DNA from: Apostichopus japonicus
Taxonomy: Eukaryota; Echinodermata; Holothuroidea; Aspidochirotida; Stichopodidae
Direction: 5' to 3'
Assembly (NCBI RefSeq): GCF_037975245.1
Contig: NC_092579.1
Coordinates: forward strand, 19,180,678-19,244,677
Length of the DNA stretch: 64,000 nucleotides
Program-made: the position numbers and the translations under genes
The notes under the pieces: model-generated
Databases searched by the model: none
What the model saw: the letters and a program-made list of their open reading frames with translations, nothing else
Told to the model about the DNA's origin: nothing
Shown: positions 22,439 through 33,900 of the stretch, one piece after another
Layout: every line of letters starts with the position of its first letter
Position numbering within the stretch: position 1 is the first letter of the stretch

Positions 22439-25400
22439 GTAATGTTATAATTCAATATTGGAGATACAGGCTAGGCCCGGTCTATGATTATTTCATCCCC
22501 TATACACACCCACTTCTAGTCTGTCCTGTACTCAGGATGCGCAACTGCAGTGTAGGAGTAGCTCAAGGTACACGTACGTCTAGGCTAGGCCTATAAAATA
22601 CAAATTGCTTACAAAGCTATTAGCCACGAACAATTATAAGGGACAACACCATGCAAAAATCGTAACACTATATCCAGTGCCTCAGTTTTATGCTGGTCAG
22701 GAAACAATGAAATGACCACTTCATGCATGGATGCATGGATGAAGCCTGCATATGCATGGCTTTAACTCCAATTAACCCATTGGTTGTATCCCTGTGTATA
22801 GTCTGTGAAAATTTGTCTTTCTTTTTCTCAAATGATTAATAAGTTGTTTATGAACACTACGTGTTACCTATAAATTTTGAAATTTATGCCTGTTTTTATT
22901 TTATGCCAAATTTCTCTGTTATCAATACAGTTTTTCACATATCCAGAACTATACTTTGTAAATTCATGTGCTTAAATGACTTTTTTGCGAGTATGGTACA
23001 CTCGAAGGAAATAAAAAATAAGAATAATCTAATGACTCTATTCAACCTTATGAATGAAGTTAAAAATTTCCAAATGTTTCCAAATCTGTTTCTAATTATG
23101 TCCACTAAGTTTGTGTGCCATTGCTCCTGAGCAAGACATGTAGTACTAGAGATTTGATTCTGGTGGAAACTTCAAGAGTGTCATTACAATTCACTTTTTC
23201 AAAAGTCTGCTTTCCTCTTTCCCCCCATTTCTCTTCTTGTAGGTGATGATGTTGGGTTTGAAACTTCAATCTACAATAATACGGTTTGTAGAACACCAAA
23301 TCTTGAAAGGTTAGCTCAAAGGAGTGTAACTTTAAAGCATGGCTACACCTCGGTCAGTAGCTGCTCACCGAGTCGTTCGGCCATCATGTCTGGTTTGCCG
23401 AGCCATCAGAATGGCATTTATGGTCTCAATGGAGGGGTACATCACTTTAATGCATTCAGTGGAGTACAGTCCTTGCCAGTGATTCTCAAGCCTCACGGAT
23501 TCAAAACGGGTAGGTATTACACAGACATTTGTCTGATAATAACATGTATAGTCGTCCTAATAGATCAACCATGATTTGGTAACCTAAACTTGAACATATA
23601 TTTCTGTAACTGTGCATAAAAGTCTGTGTGAATTTTTTTTCAAAATTTGAATAAAATCAAAATTGTTGGAGTTTAATTAAGTGCAATATGTTATATCTGG
23701 GCTACTGATAGATCTGTGAATCTAACTGTATGAACTTCTTATTAAACAAAAACATAATCTAATAAAATAATGTAGTCAATGGACTTGTTTTCTTTCTTGT
23801 GAAGTTGAGACATTGGGGACATTTCAATGTTCATATTTTTGCCTCAGCTGACATTATATCTAATTCTTGTTAAGCACCAATAATTTATAAGCTTGAACAT
23901 CGTGGAATAGGAATAAAATTATTATGTTCTTGTTTGAGTAGGTTTTTACTACATTTTCAAGGGGCACAACCACCGCATGTGTGTGTTTGTGTAGATGACA
24001 CCTGCTTGTAAACACTATATGTAAAACTTGTAAACACTGCTTGTAAACACACTATGAGTCAAATAGTACATCCTGATTGAACTTCATACTTGGTATTTAG
24101 AGCCTGCTCGGTGAGTGGAAGAACATAATCGAAATTGGTAGCAGGCAAAGGTCATTTGAGGTCCTCAGTCAAAGTTTTAAAACGAAGTCAAAGTTTTAAA
24201 GCCCTGTAAACATAAAACTCAACTTGTACATCTTGGAAGAAGTTTTTTAGTCAATTGGTATGTTGATTCCCCCATGGTTAGTATAGGAACTTTGTATTGT
24301 AAGCTGTGGAGGTGAAAGCTCATTTGAGGGCCACATAGCTCAAAGACTGAAAACCAAATTCAAAGACTGAATCTTGGTTGAACTTCATAGATCCTGCTTG
24401 GTGAGTACAAGAACCCTATTGAAATTGGCAAAGATCAATGTCATTATAGAGGTAAACAGAGGCAACAATCTGAAAACATGAAAATTAAAAGTGCAGCATG
24501 GTTTCAGTTCATACTTGGTGTGTAGATTTCCCCTGGTTATCGAAATTCAGTGCTTACTTGATAGATAAATCTGCATTTATACAAGAACCTTGCTGATCAC
24601 TTCAAGTCAGTAATGGACAACACTTTAAATGCTTTAAAACTTTAAAATTAGTTTTACTGTTGCATGTTCTTATTCAAAATATGGAAAGGAATCAATAGGC
24701 CAACTGGCTTTCTGGTTACACTGGCAAGATATTATGCATTCCAGTGGAGAGGTCTAAGGGTAGTGGTGGCCTCTCCTTTTGAGCAAATTGTGGTGAAGTG
24801 GAGGATGCTTAAGATGCAAAAAGGATACTACATTTTGCATTTTTCTGATTTTTTTCGTTCGTGCATGCGTGCGTGCATTCATGCATTCGTTGATTTTAAT
24901 GATTTCAATTATTTATCTGATTTATTTATTGTACTATTGTACACTAGGACTGTTGGAAATTGTCTGTCTGCCAGTGAGGTAAGGAGAGGAAAGGGTAGGG
25001 TAGGGCTTGTTTTTATTCTGGGGGATCAACCCCCCTCCCCCCCCCCCTATCCAGAAGTATATATTTGTGTCCCTGATATCTTCAGTATGTGCAACAGAAG
25101 GTACTGTGGGATTAAGTCAAATGAGATAAAAATAAATATGATGTGTATGAAAACCTGTAACAGATCTTTTAATCTCATGATAGGTATCATCGGCAAGAAA
25201 CATGTTGGTCCAGCAGATGTTTACAAGTATGACTATGAAAGAACAGAATTTAACCATCCTATGCTTCAAGTAGCCAGGAACATCACAAACATGAAGTTAC
25301 TTGTGAGAGAATTCTTTGCTACAAATGCTTCCATGTAAGTCTTATCTTTGTATTTACAATTAAAAGCTCACCTAATATCTTCAGTGGCGGAGCGTCCATA

Positions 25401-28074
25401 CAGTCAGGGGGGCGGATGCCCCCCCTGACGGACTCAAATGGACTGCTGGTGCCCTTTTCAGCTTTTTACCACTTTTTACTTATTCGCGATTATTGACTTT
25501 TTTATTGCGCTCTCAAATACCAATTGATATTTGTCACATTTTGTTGGTGTAATTTTCTGACAAAATGGCGATGACACCTATTTATTGTTCGTTTATCTGC
25601 AAATTAGCAAGGCCTGGAAAGGGTCATTTCCAGTGATCTAGGGAGTATATTTACTCAAAAAATTTCTGTATGCTCAGCGCCAACCTGTGGTGGCGCTCAG
25701 CTTAGATAGTGTTGATAGCGCCCCTACAGACCATTCTCGCCCCTCCTGACCAATACCCCTAGCTCCGCCACTGAATATCTTGCTTGGCATTTGATCAACA
25801 ATAGACTGCCTATGTGGATGAGTCTCTTCATAGCTAGAGTCATCTGTGAGATTCTTTATGATTTTGATGTAAATTGTTACTGTTACATACGTGGTGGGAT
25901 GTGTGTCTGTGTGTTTGTATGTGTGTTGGTGTATGTTGCCTCAGTTGTAGACTTAACATCTCAAGAAAGGAAACTTGGATAAATCTCAGCCTATTGTTTT
26001 TGCTGGAGGTCAGAGATCAGTTTAAAGTCAGTAGAGGTCAGAATGAGAATTATTTAATAAACATATTTGTTTCAAGGAAAATACTTTTTATGTATGGCAT
26101 ATTGGGTTTCCCGTATTAAGTAGATGAAGTGCATTGTTTTCCTGTGGGAGGTAAAAGATTATTTGAGGTTAACAGAAGTAAAAATGTGATTTTTTAATTT
26201 TTTTATCATGATATCAGAAGAAATTAATGTGAATCCATATCATATATTATGTATATTCCCCATATTAAGTGGATGAAGCCTATTGTTTTAGTGGAGGTTG
26301 ATAGTCATTTGAGGATTTTAGAGGTGAAAAATGGGAACCTTGTAAACACAGGATCTCAAGAAAGTGAACCTTGTAAAGATTTCATACTTACAGTACTATG
26401 TGGTTTTCTAATACACTCGCGCACTGCACAATTCCCTGAATGGTCCCTGCTGTCCAGGTATAACTAACAAATTTGGTAATAAAATTGCTAGTTGTAATGG
26501 ATGAAATCGGGATATACTGTTCTAGTGTAAAAAAATTGGTATGACCCTATTTCTTCTTCTGGTGGGATACCAACATGGCAAAGCCCAACACAAAAACAAT
26601 CATTGGTTTTTCACAGGCCTTTCCTTCTGTACATCGGTTTCAACGATTGCCACCGCTGTCCAGAGAATAAATTTGGCGACTTCTGCGAGAAGTTTGGTAA
26701 CGGTCAACCAGAATATGGCGTCATTCCAGATTGGAAACCACAATACTATGACCCAGCTGAAGTCATCGTTCCCCCTTTCCTCCCTGACACACCTGCTACC
26801 CGTGGTGACATCGCGAACCAATACACTGTCATGAGCCGTTTGGATGCAGGTAAGTGCAAGGCTGGTCATTCACCAATCATTGTGTACAGAAACATATGCA
26901 GTTGTTTTATGACATGTTTACAGTATCAAGAACCGAGCTTTTTCAATAAAAAAACGGACAGTCCCTAATTATCATTATATCATCAATGGAGAACCCTCAT
27001 AACCCTTATAATTTAAGTAAACAAATTTGCTGTGGCTCTACTGCTGAAAAAAAGGTTATAAAATTAAGCCCCATCAGAGCAATGATATTTTGGGGCATAA
27101 CTACTTTGTTTATATAGTCTTGTGGTCAGAGCTTGTGACAGCTACCTCAGAGTGGCTGTGAAGGGGCCGGCACAGTTCGGGTCCTTGATGGAGACTGTTT
27201 GATATCTTTTCTGATCGGTTGCTAATCAAATCTAAAATAGTAATGTTCAGCATTAAATGCATTGTGTTAGCTAATTACCATAAATGAATAATCATTCCTT
27301 CTTTACTTAGGTATTGGCATGCTATTAGATGAATTAGAGAGTCATGGTTACCTTGACAACACTCTCATCATGTACACTGCTGATAATGGCATACCATTCC
27401 CCAATGCCAAGACCAACTTGTATGAGTCCGGAATGGGGGAGCCCTACTTGGTGTCATCACCCGTCGATAGGTCTCGCTGGGGTCAGGTCAGCGATGCTTT
27501 TGCCAGTACCACAGATATTCTTCCAACCGTGCTCGACTGGCTGGTAGTACCATTTCCTACCTACAAATTGCAAGGAGTGACAGTTACCCTAACAGGAAAA
27601 TCTCTGCTGCCCGTAACCCATGCTGAGCCAGCCACTGGATTTGATCAAGTGTTCTCCAGTCACAACTTCCACGAGGTTTACATGTACTATCCTATGAGGG
27701 TGATAAGAAACAAGCAGTATCGTCTACTCCACAATCTTAACTACTATGCTCCGTATCCCATAGCGACCGATCTTTATGACAACCCAACATTCAAGGATAT
27801 CTTGAACAGGACCTTGTCTAAGGAACCTACAAAGTGGTTCAAGACTCTGGAGCAGTACTACTACAGGGATGAATTTGAGTTATATGATCAGGTTAACGAT
27901 CCTCTAGAACTGACCAACTTGGCTTACGATGAGAAATTTGCCAGCGTCTTTCAAGAAATGCAGAAGACGCTGTATAAATGGCGTCTGGATACCAACGATT
28001 ACTGGAAGTGTTACCCTGAGGGTGTGAGATATTTGGGTCATTGTGCCGATTTGCATAACAGTCCCCCATATTAG
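22333..28074 (+). CDS. sgsh: N-sulfoglucosamine sulfohydrolase (sulfamidase) paralogue 2, complete, five exons
   Basis: Coding exons: 22333-22438, 23243-23509, 25184-25334, 26617-26849, 27311-28074, giving 506 aa. Exons 2-5 have exactly the same lengths as in paralogue 1. Catalytic elements: GDDVGFET (Gly replaces the usual Ala before the Asp pair), CSPSR formylglycine motif, [20 protein letters not shown] with NAKTNLY (Lys for human Arg282). The signal peptide is [17 protein letters not shown]. Sequons NNT, NIT and NRT are kept; the human NDT site near the DNG motif is DNT here and so lost in both paralogues. The start is the first of two adjacent ATGs; a 5' extension from 22306 is possible but would displace the signal peptide. 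Predicted lysosomal. Confidence 0.94.
23243..23509 (+). CDS. sgsh: SGSH paralogue 2 exon 2 (catalytic formylglycine motif)
   Basis: Acceptor ctcttcttgtag, donor gtaggt. Contains [23 protein letters not shown] and [18 protein letters not shown]. Confidence 0.94.
24060..24560 (+). repeat. AGGTCA-rich interspersed repeat, copy cluster 1
   Basis: Several degenerate units built on 'gaacttcatacttggt.....gtgagt.gaagaac..attgaaattgg...aaaggtcatttgaggt...agtcaaag', including cttgtaaacact three times at 23990-24055. Same family as the repeats near 26.0 and 35.2 kb. Confidence 0.7.
25184..25334 (+). CDS. sgsh: SGSH paralogue 2 exon 3
   Basis: Acceptor ctcatgatag, donor gtaagt. Begins with [19 protein letters not shown] and includes ARNIT. 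Confidence 0.94.
25382..25773. mobile_element. hAT-like nonautonomous DNA transposon (MITE), 392 bp
   Basis: Begins CAGTGGCGGAGC and ends GCTCCGCCACTG, a perfect 12 bp terminal inverted repeat of hAT style. It is flanked by a perfect 8 bp duplication, aatatctt (25774-25781, and 25374-25381), the length hAT transposases make. No ORF. A C/G-rich palindrome (ggggggcggatgcccccc) lies just inside the left end. Confidence 0.92.
25985..26370 (+). repeat. AGGTCA-rich interspersed repeat, copy cluster 2
   Basis: Units with gctggaggtcagagatcagttt, agtagaggtcagaatgag, ttccc.tattaagt.gatgaag and ggaggt..aagattatttgaggttaacagaagt, then a further unit ending in cttgtaaacacaggatctcaag. Confidence 0.65.
26617..26849 (+). 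CDS. sgsh: SGSH paralogue 2 exon 4
   Basis: Acceptor gtttttcacag, donor gtaagt. Contains [28 protein letters not shown] and [17 protein letters not shown]. Confidence 0.94.
27311..28074 (+). CDS. sgsh: SGSH paralogue 2 exon 5 (terminal)
   Basis: Acceptor tctttacttag. Runs to a TAG stop, with [42 protein letters not shown] and [17 protein letters not shown]. Confidence 0.95.
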
Positions 28075-30877
28075 GAGGTACAGGGTCACATATACATCAT
28101 CTTTCTCAACTTATTTCTGTTGTGCTTACAATTACTGTTATTCTTTAACCTTTTTGGTATGAGATCTCCGTTTTTTTACCATGAATTTTGCCAAATGTAT
28201 TTCAAATCTTAATCTTGTAAGGGGGAACCTCTTTAACTGCTGAAATATTGAAGAGATTTCTTTTTTGCTCAATAAAACCAGTTCAGGCTTTGTGTAAGAA
28301 AATGTTGTCCAAGTGTGGGTTGAGTAAAAGCAAAAAAATTACCCCAGCAAAATCAACGGTGAATGTTATCAGAATCATCAGAAAAGTCTTTCTGTAGAAA
28401 ATTCAACACAGTTATCAATAACAATTTGCAGTAAATTCATAATATTTAAAGTTCAGAATTTTATAGAAGATGTATGACAAAAATTTAAATGTTCTCAACA
28501 CCATTTCTGTATTCCTTTCCCCTTGCCTCTCCTATCCCCAAAACGAGAAAACACAAGCCACCCCTGGTGGAACTACAAAAAAGCTGTTTTCTTGCAGACA
28601 ACTAACTTATCATGTGAACTATATATATGTGACCTGTGTTCACATGTGAACCATTGCATTCTAATAAGTTATCTTTCTAGATAGGAATACTAACTCTCTC
28701 TTTTTTATTCTTCATTTCAACAGACAAAATTGATTTATGAATAACCATCTTAGATAAAAAAAAAAAACATTGACAGGTGGTTTCATAGAAACAATTAAGG
28801 GACATAAGGCCAAGGATATCAGTGTAGCACGATATTCTTCTAGAGTTTGTATTTTTCTATTACAAAAAAAAGTACATTTTGTCACACTTATTACATTTTC
28901 TTTGTCATTTTTTGAAAAAGGAAGAAAGGAAACAAAAAATAATTAAACAGTAAAAAGAGGCTGAATTGAAGAGGTTTTCATCTGATTTTTGTAACAGGGT
29001 CATGAGGATGGTTTTGGACTTTGAAATTATATTCTACCACTTAAAACTGTTTCATTTTTCATAAATATATATATTTTTGTTGTTGTGTCTGTTTACCTTT
29101 CTCTTTTTAAGCTTTCTTCCTTTTTTATATACTTTTTATAGTTTTTTATATTTCCAGAACTCTGCCGTTAACATATGCTGTTGAAAGACTTAAAGTGAAC
29201 TGAAGTATGATATGTTGTCAGAAGATAATTTGTGTCTATTTCATCACAAAAGTTACTACGGAAATATATTTTTCTATTTTTTAGAGAATTTTATAAATGG
29301 CTTAATGTTGTCAAAAAGTGAACATTTTGTAATTCATTTTCAGAAAGGAGAATTGACATTAATAAATTTTGTTGACTGCAATATTTTCCTTTTTTTTCCC
29401 TTTCTGATTATGCATGTATATAATGTCTCTCTACATAGAAACTTATCAGATGTTCATAGGAAGTATTTGATCAATTTGATGGATATTCAAGGAGACGGCA
29501 AAATTGCAGTTTTAGAATATGACCTTTCATTTCAAAAAAAAAATGTTTTGTCACAAGAATGAAATTTTTGTTTGTTATTGTCCAGTATATAATGGAATAC
29601 AGTTGGTCATTCTGTTGAGCTCATTTAATTAACTCAAAAACAGCCATGGAGAAATTCCCAGGCTGTTAAGGTATCTCTGGAACGATGAAAGTATTTACTA
29701 ACGCCAGGTCTTCTTTTCTTAGTGGACTTTCCGTTTCTCATCCAAGTGATGCTGATAAGAAAGAAGCGTAAAAATTATTAGGGGAACTTTTTAACAAAAA
29801 GAAGCAGTTTTTGTCATATTGAATATCATATGAAATAAACAAGAGGGCAGGCTTCACTAAAATGATTTTTCTCTTTCAATGGCAACGTGACCTTTAAGAG
29901 TAGATACAATAAGAATGACAGGTAGGCCAACAAGATGTTCAGGGATTTTTGGCAATTCATTTGAAAGTTATCTAATGTGTCAATATTTTGTTTACTCTCT
30001 CAATGGTGTATAACTTTCAATCTACAATAATGAGAAAATTTTGAATCAAACGCAAAGAGAATTATAAACTCATTTCACAGAATTAAATTATTTCTGTGAT
30101 AATTGCATGTTTGGGTCTTGCATGGTGTGTGTAGTGGCCAGGCTCATCACTCTTTGCAACTTTTACTCCACAAGAAAGTTTGAAAAATAACCAACAATGA
30201 CATGAGCCGAGATTTATTCGTATTGTGATGCATTTGTTTTAAAGTAAACACCTGAATTAAATTACTCAAGAAAGGTAATTATTAATCCTGTCATGGAGAA
30301 TGGCTGACAGAGGATTGAACTTCCTAAAGGCAACTTATTCTATTGAGGGATTCTTCGGTCCCTGGCCCAGGCTGCAACAGCGGACTGGTTTTACTGTAAT
30401 AAACTAATAACCTCAGTAATATAATCGTGGTAGGGTTTTAGGATTAGCTATCCACAGGTTCGCAACCCTGTTATGCCCACGACCCATAAGACTCCATGAC
30501 CCACTAGAATCTCACCCCTTTGAATCGAAGCATCGGGTCTTCTAATTTTATAAATTGTAATTTTTGTGTAGTAGATTGACACTTTGTCAACACTATTTCT
30601 CCCTGATCAGTTGTGGGTATGTGCTTTTCTGTTCTGGTATACATGATCTCTTTGGCACCACAGAATTTCTGTAGGCAGCACCTGTTCAAGTTGCACAGCT
30701 GTTTATGAATGGAAAATCTTATCTTCTGGCAGAGTGCTATACCACTAGGTTATCACCGGCAACGTAAAGTGTGTATATGATAGCAATGCACTTGTTCTCC
30801 AGTATTGAGGTCTGTGTACGATAACAACAGATGTCACGTAAAATATTGCAATATCCACATAAAATATTGTAGTAAAG
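28075..30877. other. 3' UTR of SGSH paralogue 2 and intergenic DNA up to SGSM3
   Basis: AT-rich with A- and T-runs. An open frame at 29212-29562 has only AT-driven composition and no recognisable domain. Near 30460-30760 there are tRNA-box-like fragments (ggttcgcaaccctg; ccactaggttatcacc) too degraded to classify. The SGSM3 promoter should lie at the right end. Confidence 0.45.
28271..28276 (+). terminator. Candidate polyadenylation signal of SGSH paralogue 2
   Basis: AATAAA about 195 bases after the stop codon, followed by a GT-rich stretch; first such hexamer downstream of the gene. Confidence 0.55.
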
Positions 30878-30944
30878 ATGGAGCTCGGGAATTTGTTCTC
30901 TGGACGGACCGCTGAGGGCTATTCTTCTGGTGGAAATATTACTG
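30878..30944 (+). CDS. sgsm3: SGSM3 exon 1 (inferred start exon)
   Basis: A 22-codon frame from an ATG with A at -3 and G at +4, ending at a strong gtgagt donor in phase 1. That joins exactly with the phase of the exon at 47425, making a GCC codon across the junction. It has no similarity to human SGSM3, whose extreme N-terminus is not conserved. An upstream stop and other exons in the 16.5 kb intron cannot be excluded. Confidence 0.6.
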
Positions 30945-33900
30945 GTGAGTATTTTCACACAAGGATGATGTTTGCAAAAAGAACGACATTCGTATTGTTA
31001 ATGTTAGTTCTCAAGTGGTAGTGGTCGTCCACTTACGTTAGTGGCAATGTAGGCCATTGCAAGAAGTTTTCGTTTCGATACCAACGTGCGTATACGTGTT
31101 AGATCTCTATGGATTTCACAAATATTATTTATTTAATAAATGCATATGACTTTCTATGAATCGTATACGTAATTACTAGGCTGGTCCTTTGTTGACTTTT
31201 GTGCAATAGATTGGGCTAGGCCTAGTTAAGTTCATTATTGATGTAGTGTACATAAATTGATAGCCAATATCCAAGGCCCTAAATAAATAGTCAGTAGGGG
31301 CTTAGGCCTAGTTATTTTATTGTTTGAACCTCAAGGAATGGCCAATGTCACCCAGGCCTAGATGTGACTTAGCTATGTTGCACACATTCCATGGTGACCA
31401 TGCATCATTTTGAGATCAAAAATTTACAAAATACAGGCATCTGCTGTAAAACTAACCAGTGGAAGCAAAATATAGTTAATTATATAACCATCAAGTGCAT
31501 CTCAAAGTGCATCACATTGTCAGTCGAGGTTGGAGTTGTGATAATGTGGTAGTGGTGTAGGCTTAGAAACAACATTCCATATTCTTGTACACTGATATGT
31601 GCAGTACCTAAAGCGTAATCTTAATGATATTTAATTAAATATAGACGAGACCTGCTTTAAGTATTGCCATAGCTGCATGAAAACAGGTTAATTTACTCTG
31701 GGAGGTTTAAGGGCCAATGGCGAATAGCAGAACATTGATTGCAGAAATTGCGTCTGTTAGATATGATGGGAAAAGCGTGCCTGAAAAGATAGGGAAAATT
31801 GAACTTAAGAAGGGTTCATGTTATCATATTATTTTGTGAATAGAACTTAAGAAACTGTCTAGAGAAAAATAAAAGTATACTGCTTGAATTGGAGCCTGCA
31901 ACATCAAGATTACAGTACCTTTCTTATAAAATGGCAACACCCATGCCTTGAACTCGTTTGGAAGACAACAAATTACCTGAGACCATATTTAAGACATACA
32001 GTGGAAAATTTCAGACTGTTTCATTCCACTGAGGATAAAACTTTAGTTGCAAGTGAATTTCCTACTACTTGCAAACTGATTTAAAGCCTAGAAAAACTAC
32101 TTCACCTGGGACATGAATTTTGTTTGAAATTTTTTCTTGAGCCATGATTAATATTGTACTATTATTGGTTTAGACAACTTTTCAAGTGCAGCTCAAGGAG
32201 AGCACTCCCTGCTATATCATATGCAATAGGAAACCGAATTGCCAGACAGTTACTGGTAGAGTACGTGGTACAGTAAATCAGTGTGAACTCATAGGACTGT
32301 GTTGTGCTAGTACAGTATATATGTGTTTTAATTATTTCCTATCTGACATTGCTGCACTGTATGCAGGAGATTATTGCTGTCTACTGTTGAATTATTTCAT
32401 ACTGAAATAAACTGTCCTATTTCATTGTATTGTTGACATAATAAGGTACCATATTGACTATGTCAGTATTTATACATATATACTGTGTACATACACTGTA
32501 TGTACAGTTGAGGTGGATGCTTTTTTTTTTGCTTTCCTGAAGCCATGGACGCAACTGATTATAATGTCAGTCATCTCATTTTTAATATAAATTTTGTCAA
32601 TTGGAACATCTTCTGCGTGATTACCTTGGATGGATGATTGACTTGTACAGTAGCTATTACTGTAGTGTTTTGTAGTCTATAGTACTGCGAATACTGTGTT
32701 TAATTGGCCAATATTAAAGTAGTAGTACTCTGCTTTGTTGTGTTACTACAGAGGGAAATTAGATTTTGAAGCAAAACTAAATATTTGTGAATAAACTGTG
32801 ATCTTCTAGTATTTAAATTCTGTGTGATCTCATTTGATATTCTATTCCAGTACACTGATTCTCATAAAAGCATTTAATTTAATGTGTCAACAAAAAACTA
32901 ATATAAATTAATATATGTTATAATTTAATTAGAATAACTTTATGGAAGAGAAAATGGATGGTGCAGATGTCTGACTTTACTCGTTTTACGTAGTAAAATC
33001 AGTTTTATGATACAACCACACAGCTGCTGGTTTTGTTACTTGCAACTAACTGGAGAATAAAACATTGGTACAGTGTGCAGTTAGTTTCTCAATGTTACAT
33101 TAATCAATGAGGATGTTTTGGAGAACAGGCTGAATCATAACCTTTCCTGCATATACTTCTAGAGCAACAGAACAGCTTATAAAACATAAACCATGAGATT
33201 CGACGGTATGGCATCGTGTGCACAGTTTATAAACCAGGAAGGTATGTATTATACTGTAGGCCCTAAGAGTTAAATGAATCTTGTACCAACAATATATGCG
33301 ATATTTGAAGGGGAAAAAAATCATAACATTTACATAATTTATAAATTCGATATAGCTCAGAAATGTCTGAAATTTTCTGCACTTTTAGGTCAAAACTAGA
33401 TAATAGCATTTTGTGTTGTGTGGAGAAACTTTATGATTCATGCATCTGGCAACAGTGCTCCCAATTAAGGATGCATCCATACTGTAGCAATAGATCTGAA
33501 AAAAAGTGTTTTGACTCTTTGTTTTTCTTTATAAGTAGATCTACAATGCATTTCTCCACTGAGGAGAATATGATTCTTACAAAAAAAAATGATTTGCATG
33601 TTGATGAAATTCTAAATAGAGAGAATGCATCATCAGCACAAAATATATGTTAAATATGTTTTAGCATTGATAAATGTATAAATAAGTCAGTTACTAATAT
33701 TCAAAATTTACATGATCACCTGTCAAAGCTCTTACTGTACATGTATGTACACCAGTATTTATCTACAGTAGTTCTCTATCTACCATGATTGGATGAATCC
33801 TGCAAGATTTAAGTCCCTCAGATTATTATCCAATCATAGAGTACATATTTTGTTATATTGTGTAATATTGGACATACTGTACAGCGTGCTTTGATTACTG

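Larger units (their letters stand above)
22439..27310 (+). other. SGSH paralogue 2 introns 1-4
   Basis: Intron 2 (23510-25183) and intron 3 (25335-26616) carry AGGTCA-rich repeat sequence, and intron 3 also holds a hAT-like MITE. Intron 4 (26850-27310) holds nothing recognised. A long open frame ending in exon 3 (from 24664) is mostly intron read-through. Confidence 0.7.

Noticed and set aside
24664-25338. 224-codon ORF as a separate protein
   Set aside because: Only the last 50 codons are SGSH exon 3; the rest is intron with low-complexity tracts.
29212-29562. 116-codon ORF downstream of SGSH paralogue 2
   Set aside because: Phe/Asn/Ile-rich reading of AT-rich DNA, no domain or codon bias.
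30440-30770. Third tRNA-like or hAT-like element
   Set aside because: Only isolated fragments (ggttcgcaaccctg, ccactaggttatc) too far apart and diverged; no termini or duplication found.
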